8,228 nucleotides of DNA from Erysipelotrichaceae bacterium UBA6182 (GTDB lineage Bacteria; Bacillota_I; Bacilli_A; Erysipelotrichales; Erysipelotrichaceae). Under the pieces are notes generated by a model. It had not been told where the DNA came from, did not search any database, and saw nothing but the letters and a program-made list of their open reading frames with translations. The stretch spans positions 379-8,606 of the forward strand of contig DITO01000249.1 in assembly GCA_002422065.1 (NCBI GenBank), written 5' to 3'. Both the position numbers and the translations under genes were made by a program. Shown in pieces: positions 1 to 5,866 of the stretch (its first letter is position 1; every line of letters begins with the position of its first letter).

Positions 1-1362
1 CATATCATTACAGGTCTTATTAAAGCAATTTCAGTGGTGGATGAAGTGATTGCGATTATTCGCCAATCAAAGAACAAAGAAGATGCAAAGCAAAACTTAG
101 TGAATGCGTTTGATTTCTCAATTGAACAAGCTGAAGCCATTGTATCACTGCGCTTATATCGTTTAACGAATACGGACATTGTTGCGCTTAAAGAAGAATT
201 TGCGCTTGCGCTTAATGAAATTGAGCATTATGAAGGACTCCTATCTTCCACAGCTCTTTTAAATCATGAAATAGTAAGACGTTTAGACATTATTAAGAAA
301 CAATTCCCATCTCCACGACGTTCACATCTTTCTTCTGCAGAAGCAAAAGTGGTCATTGATAAAGTGAAGATGGTTCAAAATGAGCGTGTTGTGCTCTCAT
401 TCACACGCGATGGCTACATTAAAAAGGTAAGTCTTCGTAGTGCAAATGCTTCATCTGAGGCAGGGATAAAGAGTAAGGATGTTTGGATCGGTGAAAGTGA
501 AGTCGATTCACTGGATCATTGCTTATTTATCTTGAGTGATGGTTACTATGGTATTATTCCCATTTATGAACTTAAGGAAAGTAAATATAAGGATGCTGGA
601 GATCACTTCTCAGCGTATGTGAAGCATGATCAACGTGCTCAAGTTGTTAAGGCAATCATTGTAAAATCCTTTGATGCTCCTTATTCCATTATTTGTGCAT
701 CATCAACAGGCATTATTAAGCAAACAATGTTGAAGGATTTTGCACTAACGCGTATGTCAAAAACATCTCAGTGCATGATTATGGGTAAGACAGATACACT
801 CATTAGTGCTCATGTCCTCTTAAAACCGTCTACCATCGCATGTGTGAGTGCTCAAGGATACTTGAGTATGTATTCATCCAATGATATTCCTATCGTCTCG
901 ACTAAGGCTAAAGGGGTGAAGTCGATGAATCTTGTCACAGAGGATGAAATGGTAGGGGCAGAAGTGATCCATGATGATTATTTACTCCTTATGAATCAAC
1001 ATGATGGAATAAAACGAATCAAAGTGTCAGATGCACGACTTGGTAAAAGACCAAATCGTGGAGATAGTACTTTTAAGAAAACAAAGGCGAGTCCAACAAC
1101 CATTAAGTGGATGCTTAATGTTGCTTCAACATCCATGTTTAAGATGATGATTGATGATAAACCAGTAGGGTTCTGGGCTAAAGATATTCCCATTAAAACG
1201 TTAGATTCTACATTTAGTAGTCTTGATCAATTGGATAGTAAAGCATTACTTATGAAAACATTCACTCACTGTGAGGATGTTGATCCATCCTATAGTGCAT
1301 TTGAAACAAATGAAGTTAAAGAACATCCAAATTATGAGGCAATAAGTTTTGATATCAAATAA
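1..1362 (+). CDS. parC: DNA topoisomerase IV subunit A, C-terminal part (5' end outside window)
   Basis: ParC is the DNA-cleaving subunit of topoisomerase IV, which with ParE decatenates sister chromosomes. The frame is open from base 1, and the residues before the first in-window start codon (GTG at 31 or 34) still match the family (HIITGLIKAISVVDEVI), so this is a gene cut by the window edge and not one starting at 34. About 453 residues are visible out of roughly 800 to 820 expected. Residues 1 to about 115 are the end of the breakage-reunion domain, including the hallmark RLYRLTNTDI segment and the following coiled-coil arm. From about residue 115 onward come the beta-propeller repeats that wrap DNA, starting near VVLSFTRDGYIKKVSLRS. 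The catalytic tyrosine lies upstream of the window. RLTNTDI and the first propeller blade favour ParC over GyrA. parE is expected just upstream. The stop is followed directly by a strong hairpin. Confidence 0.93.
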   Translation, partial: HIITGLIKAISVVDEVIAIIRQSKNKEDAKQNLVNAFDFSIEQAEAIVSLRLYRLTNTDIVALKEEFALALNEIEHYEGLLSSTALLNHEIVRRLDIIKKQFPSPRRSHLSSAEAKVVIDKVKMVQNERVVLSFTRDGYIKKVSLRSANASSEAGIKSKDVWIGESEVDSLDHCLFILSDGYYGIIPIYELKESKYKDAGDHFSAYVKHDQRAQVVKAIIVKSFDAPYSIICASSTGIIKQTMLKDFALTRMSKTSQCMIMGKTDTLISAHVLLKPSTIACVSAQGYLSMYSSNDIPIVSTKAKGVKSMNLVTEDEMVGAEVIHDDYLLLMNQHDGIKRIKVSDARLGKRPNRGDSTFKKTKASPTTIKWMLNVASTSMFKMMIDDKPVGFWAKDIPIKTLDSTFSSLDQLDSKALLMKTFTHCEDVDPSYSAFETNEVKEHPNYEAISFDIK

Positions 1363-1393
1363 AAGATGAAGGACCTTTACGTCCTTCATCTTT
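1362..1393. terminator. Bidirectional intrinsic terminator between parC and the HAD-like gene
   Basis: A perfect 13-bp inverted repeat (left arm 1362-1374, right arm 1381-1393) encloses a 6-base loop, CTTTAC. It begins at the last base of the parC stop codon, and its right arm contains the last two codons and the TGA of the minus-strand gene. Read on the minus strand, the stem is followed by a T-rich run (TTTTATTTGAT), a good intrinsic terminator. Read on the plus strand, the T run is short (CTTT inside the arm, then CATTG), so termination of parC may be less efficient. The convergent layout suggests that one hairpin serves both genes. Confidence 0.82.
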
Positions 1394-2033
1394 CATTGTT
1401 CATTGATTCTATAATACGATCTACATCATAGACATCGGATGCTTGATAGGTTGAATATTTAAATATGCGCTCTGTAATACCTAGTCCGCGATCGATATAA
1501 ATACTACGTGCATTCGCAAGATGAGTTGCAAGAATTCCATTGCGAGAACTATCAATCACGAGGGCATGATTTGGATTGGCATTAAAATGCTTGATTGCAC
1601 GAACATATAGATTAGGTTCAGGCTTTCCAAGTAGACTTTGATCTCCAAAAAATACAACACTGTCATTAACCCAATCAGTGAGTACCTTTTCTAGGTGAAG
1701 TCCTTGTTTCTTAGTTTGATCAAAGATAAAAGCAATCTTATAGTCATATTTCTGTGCTAGTGATACAAGATATTGAAGGATTACATTGCTTGGATGAATC
1801 TCTTGATTAACTTCATCATAGATAGTCTTTAAATCTTGACTAAAAAGATCAAATCGTGGATAACGATAGTTAGTTTTTTCCTTATGATCATAAGCTGCAG
1901 AGATTGCACTCTCAAAAAAATCATCAGGAACGACATAGCCTTCGTTTGCTTTAGCGAGATGAAATTGTTTAAATTTTTGTATATAAGAAGTGGCAACCAC
2001 TTCGACATTGATTAGCATTACTTTTTGGTTCAT
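1386..2033 (-). CDS. Degenerate HAD-superfamily protein (probable non-catalytic phosphatase homologue)
   Basis: This 215-residue protein has the layout of a beta-phosphoglucomutase or phosphoglycolate-phosphatase type HAD protein. Motif III is intact (GKPEPNLY, Lys137), and a motif IV-like stretch follows (VIDSSRNGILATHLANA, residues 159-175) before an IYIDRG strand. Motif I is not intact. Where the family has DxDGT, this protein reads INVEVVAT (8-15), so the nucleophile Asp becomes Asn9 and the acid/base Asp becomes Glu11. The motif IV acidic pair is reduced to DSS, and motif II (IFDQT, 103-107) is atypical. The fold is therefore probably kept while phosphatase chemistry is lost or changed. 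The cap domain is the helical segment at about 20-90. The ATG start is supported by CGGGAG seven bases upstream. The gene stands alone, divergent from yqeG and convergent with parC. HAD fold: fairly sure. Specific role: unknown. Confidence 0.8.
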   Translation of the reverse strand: MNQKVMLINVEVVATSYIQKFKQFHLAKANEGYVVPDDFFESAISAAYDHKEKTNYRYPRFDLFSQDLKTIYDEVNQEIHPSNVILQYLVSLAQKYDYKIAFIFDQTKKQGLHLEKVLTDWVNDSVVFFGDQSLLGKPEPNLYVRAIKHFNANPNHALVIDSSRNGILATHLANARSIYIDRGLGITERIFKYSTYQASDVYDVDRIIESMNNER

Positions 2034-2055
2034 CGTGTTTCTCCCGTATTTTTAT

Positions 2056-2082
2056 ATCATATTTTTTAGCACAATGAAACAA
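2056..2082 (-). promoter_or_regulatory. Possible promoter of the HAD-like gene
   Basis: On the minus strand, TTGTTT (2082-2077) lies 15 bases before TATGAT (2061-2056). This would start transcription near 2049, just upstream of the CGGGAG ribosome site (2046-2041), giving a leader of about 16 bases. The 15-base spacing is shorter than ideal. An overlapping alternative -10 is TATAAA (2056-2051) with an upstream TG, but its start point would cut into the ribosome site. The 99-base gap to yqeG holds this and the divergent yqeG promoter, and nothing else I can recognise. Confidence 0.35.
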
Positions 2083-2117
2083 TCATACATTATTTTTACT
2101 CAATAAACAGTCAACTT

Positions 2118-2126
2118 TGGTATAAT
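2118..2126 (+). promoter_or_regulatory. Extended -10 promoter of the yqeG operon
   Basis: TGGTATAAT is a perfect extended -10 element: TG, one base, then the consensus TATAAT at 2121-2126. No good -35 is present at 16 to 18 bases; the best is the poor TACTCA at 2097-2102, at 18 bases. This is common where an extended -10 compensates. The predicted start point, about seven bases after the -10, falls on or next to the A of the yqeG ATG at 2133, implying a leaderless mRNA. Transcription from here would serve the whole operon through mtnN. Confidence 0.7.
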
Positions 2127-2132
2127 GTGACT

Positions 2133-2633
2133 ATGTTTAAACGATATTTAAAACCAGATTGTATTATATCTTCATTTGAAGAGTTATCCTTTGATCGTGT
2201 TCCATCACGATGCTTTGTAGCGCTTGTTGATCTTGATAACACTTTAATTCATAAAGCAACACATCAGATTAATATGCAGGGAGTTGAATGGATAAATACT
2301 TTTATATCACAACATCAAGGAAGTGTTATTCTTATCTCTAATAATAAACATCCTGATTTTGAGACATTAGCAACATCGCTGAATGTCCCTCTCATTCAGT
2401 ATGCACTAAAACCCATAAGTCATCATTATCGCCTTATCCTTAAACAATACCGTGGTGATAAATCAAAGATTATGGTCATCGGTGATCAACTTCTTACTGA
2501 TATTCTTGGAGGTAAGTTACATGGATTTTACACGATATATCATAAACCACTCACATCAAAAGATGTAGGGTATAATGGGCTAATTCGACGCCTAGAAAAG
2601 AAATGGATCAATGACTATGAATCAACCTTGTAA
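2133..2633 (+). CDS. yqeG: YqeG family HAD phosphatase (subfamily IIIA)
   Basis: This 166-residue protein is a compact, capless HAD hydrolase of the YqeG type, whose physiological substrate is not firmly established. All the motifs are intact: LVDLDNTLIH with Asp33 and Asp35, LISNN with Ser69, KP with Lys93, and VIGDQLLTDILGG with Asp118 and Asp123. I chose ATG 2133 because MFKRYLKPD aligns with the start of Bacillus YqeG. The in-frame GTG at 2127 directly abuts the -10 box and would lie upstream of the predicted transcript. No Shine-Dalgarno precedes the ATG. This is the first gene of the seven-gene operon and is always next to yqeH in related genomes, so a link to ribosome assembly or nucleotide metabolism is plausible but unproven. 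Its 3' end overlaps yqeH by 17 bases if yqeH starts at 2617. Confidence 0.92.
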   Translation: MFKRYLKPDCIISSFEELSFDRVPSRCFVALVDLDNTLIHKATHQINMQGVEWINTFISQHQGSVILISNNKHPDFETLATSLNVPLIQYALKPISHHYRLILKQYRGDKSKIMVIGDQLLTDILGGKLHGFYTIYHKPLTSKDVGYNGLIRRLEKKWINDYESTL

Positions 2634-3597
2634 AGGATGTGGACATCCACTACAATATACTAATCCTCTAGAATTAGGCTATAGTCCTAAAGAGGGGGCA
2701 ACTTATTGTCAATCTTGTTTTCGCTACAAACATTACAAAGATACGACCAAAATTACTAAGAGTGCCCCAGAGTATGCTCCAATGCATATCGAAGGCATTG
2801 TAATTTGGTGTGTCGATGCCATGTTTGTGGAGGATAGTTTAAAACGGATTCATCGCTCATGGCTTGAACAGGACTTCATTATGGTTCTAAGTAAGTTTGA
2901 TGTATATCCTACATCACTATGGCATACTCGCCTTGAGCAAATCACACTATTATGTCAACGATATAATATTCATCCTTACTATATGATTCCATTCTCAAAG
3001 CATATGCCAATGACAAAACAGCATATTATAGAAGCTATGAATGCGACGCAGCAAAGTGTGTTCTCATGTATAGGAATGGTTAATGCAGGGAAGAGTAGTC
3101 TCATTAATGCACTTGTAGGATCATCAACACTGGTTACATCTCCATTTGCACATACAACGCAAGCACCATGCACGATTGAATGGGATAATTACAAACTTAT
3201 AGATTATCCAGGATTTGATCCTGGGGTTCATCCTTATGACAATCTTCCTTCAAACATCGTCGAAAAAATTCATATTGATGGTTTAATTAAACCCATCACT
3301 TATGCTTTGAAACGCTCTTGTGTCATTGTGGTGAATGATGTGGTTTGGATTGAATGTCATCTCGATGAACCATCAAGTTTAACACTGTATATGAGTGCTC
3401 AATGTGAGTCTCATAAACGTAATTTGACAGTTTTGGATCATAATTTGTTTGAACACAACCATGAGTTTAAAGGCTCATGTGATATTGAAATCACACATGT
3501 AGGTTGGATGCATGCTGTGGGATCATCATTAACGATGATTGTGCATACTCATCCATCACTCACTCTTAAAGAGACAAAGGACGCATTATGTTGGTAA
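2617..3597 (+). CDS. yqeH: Circularly permuted ribosome-biogenesis GTPase YqeH
   Basis: YqeH is needed for 30S subunit assembly in Bacillus. From ATG 2617 it has 326 residues, somewhat shorter than the roughly 366 of B. subtilis. An N-terminal zinc finger shows CxxC at 5-8 and CQSC at 31-34. The GTPase motifs come in permuted order: G4 first (SKFD, 92-95), then the P-loop G1 (GMVNAGKSS, 153-161), a G2-like HTT (179-181), and G3 (DYPG, 196-199). A C-terminal domain of about 120 residues follows, with a conserved-looking VGWMHAVG. G4 has Ser where NKxD has Asn, and G3 has Tyr in DxPG. An earlier in-frame ATG at 2611 is possible; 2617 is preferred because GGA at 2605-2607 lies nine bases upstream. 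yqeH overlaps yqeG and, by 10 bases, yhbY. The family assignment is firm. Confidence 0.93.
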   Translation: MNQPCKGCGHPLQYTNPLELGYSPKEGATYCQSCFRYKHYKDTTKITKSAPEYAPMHIEGIVIWCVDAMFVEDSLKRIHRSWLEQDFIMVLSKFDVYPTSLWHTRLEQITLLCQRYNIHPYYMIPFSKHMPMTKQHIIEAMNATQQSVFSCIGMVNAGKSSLINALVGSSTLVTSPFAHTTQAPCTIEWDNYKLIDYPGFDPGVHPYDNLPSNIVEKIHIDGLIKPITYALKRSCVIVVNDVVWIECHLDEPSSLTLYMSAQCESHKRNLTVLDHNLFEHNHEFKGSCDIEITHVGWMHAVGSSLTMIVHTHPSLTLKETKDALCW

Positions 3598-3878
3598 ATC
3601 AAAAACAAAAGAAATTTCTTAAATCAATGGCTCATAGCTTATCACCACTAGTACTTATTGGAAAAGACGGAGTCAGTGAAAACTTATATGAGTCTATTGC
3701 GGTATCACTTAAAGCACATGAACTTGTAAAGTGTTCTATTCTTAAATCATGTCCACAAAGTGTGAATGAAGTCGCCATTGAATGTGCACTTCATACTAAA
3801 TCCGAAGTTATTCAAATCATTGGACGTGTTATTGTGCTTTACAAGCAAAGCAGTGAGAAGAAAATTAAACTGCCATGA
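3588..3878 (+). CDS. yhbY: YhbY family CRM-domain RNA-binding protein
   Basis: This 96-residue protein consists of a single CRM (YhbY) domain, an IF3-C-like RNA-binding fold associated with pre-50S ribosomal particles. Recognisable features are the basic N-terminus (KQKKFLKSMAH), the GKDG loop (25-28) typical of the family, the LVKCSILKSCP strand-turn, and the closing IIGRVIVLY strand followed by a lysine-rich tail. The size matches the family. The start ATG has a good AAAGGA (3576-3581) six bases upstream, inside the end of yqeH, and the stop TGA shares four bases (ATGA) with the next start. In B. subtilis (yqeI) an aroD/aroE gene precedes it; here yqeH does so directly. Confidence 0.95.
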   Translation: MLVNQKQKKFLKSMAHSLSPLVLIGKDGVSENLYESIAVSLKAHELVKCSILKSCPQSVNEVAIECALHTKSEVIQIIGRVIVLYKQSSEKKIKLP

Positions 3879-4873
3879 AAATTGCACTATTTGGAGGAAG
3901 TTTTGATCCTATTCATGAAGGTCACTTGCACAGTGCACTTCATGTTTTAAAGCAGGGAATTGTCCAAGAAGTATGGTTTATACCAACTCAACAATCACCA
4001 CTTAAAGGTCAATCGAACGCTTCTTTTGAAGATCGTGTTGCGCTTATTAAGGCAATGATAAGACCATATCGTAAACTTAAAGTTTGTACGATAGAGAAAA
4101 CACTTGAAATTCCATCCATTACCATTCATACTGTGAAAGCACTCTTGAAGAAATATCCATACCATGATTTTTTATGGTTAATGGGAGAAGATCAGTTTGA
4201 ACAGTTTGATCAATGGTATAAATATAAGGAATTAAAGAAACTCATTGGGTTTATTGGATTAACTCGCACTCAATCACAATCATATGATTGGGCTAAGTAT
4301 TGGATTGAGTTCAAACATCCAGCTTCATCAAGTGCGATTAGAGAAAAGCATGAACTCAAGTATCTTCCAAAAAGAGTACTTAAAGTCATGATTTTAAGAG
4401 GATGCTATCTTGATATTATCCTAACATCATGGATGAGTAAAAAAAGATTTGAACATACGCTTCGTGTCAATAAGACAGGCCACGCTTTAGCATTATCTCA
4501 TCATCTCGATGTTGAGAAAGTTCATTTAGCAACCTTACTGCATGATGTAGCTAAGGGGATGAGCGAAACTGAGATGGACACTTGGATTTCTCGCTCTCGT
4601 TATTCAAACATCGATATTGTAGATTATGCAAAACATGGGTTTGTGGCAACAATGTTAGCGAAGCATCTCTTTGGTGTTTATGATAAGAAGATTCATCAAG
4701 CCATTAACCATCACACAACGGGTAACTCAGTCTCAGCTCTAAGTCGTTGTGTGTATGTCGCAGATAAAATAGAACCTAAGAGACCAGCATGGTGTGTAGA
4801 GCTTACATCACTTGCTCATCAAGATCTTAAGGCAAGTCAAGAAAGACTATTGAAAGGATTCAACAATGATTGA
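3875..4873 (+). CDS. nadD-yqeK: Fused nicotinate-nucleotide adenylyltransferase (NadD) and HD-domain YqeK hydrolase
   Basis: One 332-residue reading frame carries two proteins that are separate neighbours in most Bacillota. Residues 1 to about 180 are NadD, which makes nicotinate adenine dinucleotide from NaMN and ATP: GGSFDPIHEGH at 7-17, FIPTQQSPLK near 36-45, the LMGEDQFEQFDQWY signature, and SSSAIR near its C-terminus. SSSAIR is the counterpart of the SSTxIR adenylate-binding motif and is followed by a shortened tail. From about residue 185 comes YqeK, a metal-dependent HD hydrolase; characterised members cut diadenosine tetraphosphate symmetrically. Its likely ligands are His194, His223-Asp224 (LLHDVAKG), His254, His279, His280 and Asp297 (YVADKIEP). 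Both halves look active. Translation is coupled to yhbY by ATGA with only a weak ribosome site. The end overlaps rsfS by eight bases. No stop or frame change interrupts the join. Confidence 0.93.
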   Translation: MKIALFGGSFDPIHEGHLHSALHVLKQGIVQEVWFIPTQQSPLKGQSNASFEDRVALIKAMIRPYRKLKVCTIEKTLEIPSITIHTVKALLKKYPYHDFLWLMGEDQFEQFDQWYKYKELKKLIGFIGLTRTQSQSYDWAKYWIEFKHPASSSAIREKHELKYLPKRVLKVMILRGCYLDIILTSWMSKKRFEHTLRVNKTGHALALSHHLDVEKVHLATLLHDVAKGMSETEMDTWISRSRYSNIDIVDYAKHGFVATMLAKHLFGVYDKKIHQAINHHTTGNSVSALSRCVYVADKIEPKRPAWCVELTSLAHQDLKASQERLLKGFNND

Positions 4874-5189
4874 ACAATTAATTAAAATACTAGAAGATAA
4901 AAAAGCAGAGGATATTCAAGTGATTGATTTTCATGGAGAACATTCCATGGTAGATGCATTTATTGTGACGAGTGCTGATTCACAACGTCAAATTTGGGCG
5001 ATTGTGAATGCTATTCAAGATGGAATTGCTGATATTGCACCATTTGTTCGTGTATCAGGTGATTCTTCTTCTACATGGGTAAGTGTAGACTGTGGTGATG
5101 TCGTTGTTCATGTCTTTGATCCTGCAGAGCGAAGATTGTATCAATTGGAGAAACTATGGGCCGCGTATTTAAAGAAAATAGCGTCCTAG
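4866..5189 (+). CDS. rsfS: Ribosomal silencing factor RsfS (Iojap/YbeB family)
   Basis: RsfS binds uL14 on the 50S subunit and blocks joining with 30S when nutrients are scarce. The 107-residue length is normal. Family features are visible in order: an N-terminal helix, DAFIVTSADSQRQ (30-42), a glycine-containing turn before W71, VDCGD (74-78), VVHVF (80-84), RRLYQLEKLW (89-98) and a short basic tail. AAAGGA (4853-4858) lies seven bases before the ATG, inside the end of nadD-yqeK. Its last 34 bases are shared with yqeM in another frame. It lies downstream of nadD, as in most bacteria. Confidence 0.95.
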   Translation: MIEQLIKILEDKKAEDIQVIDFHGEHSMVDAFIVTSADSQRQIWAIVNAIQDGIADIAPFVRVSGDSSSTWVSVDCGDVVVHVFDPAERRLYQLEKLWAAYLKKIAS

Positions 5190-5866
5190 AACGTTTTTAT
5201 GAAGCGTGGATGAATGACTCAGGGACCAGTGATGATTTATGGTCCTTTATTCAATCCATTCCATTAAAAGGAAATGTCTTAGACTGTGGTTGTGGGAGTG
5301 GAACATTTACTCGTCTTTGTTCACCTTATGTTTCTAAGATTCTTGGTATTGATCTTTCTTTAGTCATGATAGAAAAAGCTAAGTCAATTCCACATGAAGC
5401 TCATGTAAACTTTCAAGTTATGGACATGAGTAAACTACAACTTAATGAAACCTATGATCGTATTTTAGCGATGAATGATGTCCTAAACTTTTGTGATTCT
5501 CTTGAACAACTTCAAGACGTTGTAAATGGGGTTTATTCTAACTTGAAACCAAATGGTATCTTTAGTTTTGATGTTCATCATCCTCAACGACTTGATGAGG
5601 ATGGTTATAGTGAAAGTGGTGTTTTAGAAGGATGTGATTATGAATACATCCTTGAGAAAGAAGAGGATAAGTTTCGACATACTTTTCTATGGTATGAGGC
5701 GGATTATCCAACTCTTGAAGTGATATTTCAATCACTGTTTGATGAACAAGCATTATTAAGTGTTTTTGATGATTCGTTGTGGAGTTTAGAAGTCGTAGGG
5801 GATAATGGGGTAGTTGGTTTTAAACCATGTGAAAAATGGATGATCCATGCGAGGAGAAAAGTATGA
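5156..5866 (+). CDS. yqeM: Class I SAM-dependent methyltransferase, YqeM-like
   Basis: This is a 236-residue Rossmann-fold methyltransferase. Motif I is VLDCGCGSGTF (41-51). GIDLS supplies the acidic end of strand 2. An acidic MDM segment comes next, followed by ILAMNDVLNFCDS (motif IV-like) and LKPNGIFSFDVHHP (motif V-like). The C-terminal third is beta-rich and acidic, as in YqeM and related small-molecule or rRNA-type enzymes. The substrate of YqeM is not established to my knowledge. GGAG at 5147-5150, five bases before ATG 5156, supports this start even though it makes a 34-base overlap with rsfS. The next in-frame Met, residue 19, would remove a conserved-looking N-terminal helix (VLERFYEAWM). 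The position after rsfS is the Bacillus order. The stop overlaps the mtnN start as ATGA. Confidence 0.9.
   Translation: MGRVFKENSVLERFYEAWMNDSGTSDDLWSFIQSIPLKGNVLDCGCGSGTFTRLCSPYVSKILGIDLSLVMIEKAKSIPHEAHVNFQVMDMSKLQLNETYDRILAMNDVLNFCDSLEQLQDVVNGVYSNLKPNGIFSFDVHHPQRLDEDGYSESGVLEGCDYEYILEKEEDKFRHTFLWYEADYPTLEVIFQSLFDEQALLSVFDDSLWSLEVVGDNGVVGFKPCEKWMIHARRKV
5851..5856 (+). promoter_or_regulatory. Ribosome binding site deciding the mtnN start
   Basis: GAGGAG ends six bases before ATG 5863. It rules in favour of this start over the in-frame ATG at 5836, which has no comparable site and would add nine residues (MDDPCEEKS) absent from the family. The site lies within the last codons of yqeM. Confidence 0.85.

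Noticed and set aside
996..1193. Minus-strand open frame of 65 codons inside parC
   Set aside because: It lies wholly within well-matched ParC coding sequence, with no ribosome site or recognisable protein features.
2127..2132. GTG at 2127 as the yqeG start, adding two residues
   Set aside because: It directly abuts the TATAAT box and would lie upstream of the predicted transcript; ATG 2133 matches the family N-terminus better.
2979..3173. Minus-strand open frame of 64 codons inside yqeH
   Set aside because: It is antisense to the conserved P-loop region of YqeH; the coding signal is the plus strand.
3208..3224. Perfect 7-bp inverted repeat CCAGGAT/ATCCTGG in yqeH
   Set aside because: It encodes the conserved G3 segment (YPGFDPG), has no T run and is short enough to be chance.
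5562..5753. Minus-strand open frame of 63 codons inside yqeM, rich in histidine
   Set aside because: The His-rich character comes from reading the antisense of Asp/Glu/Met-rich codons in yqeM; there is no independent support.
5836..5862. ATG 5836 as the mtnN start
   Set aside because: The extra nine residues are not in the family, and GAGGAG is placed correctly only for ATG 5863.
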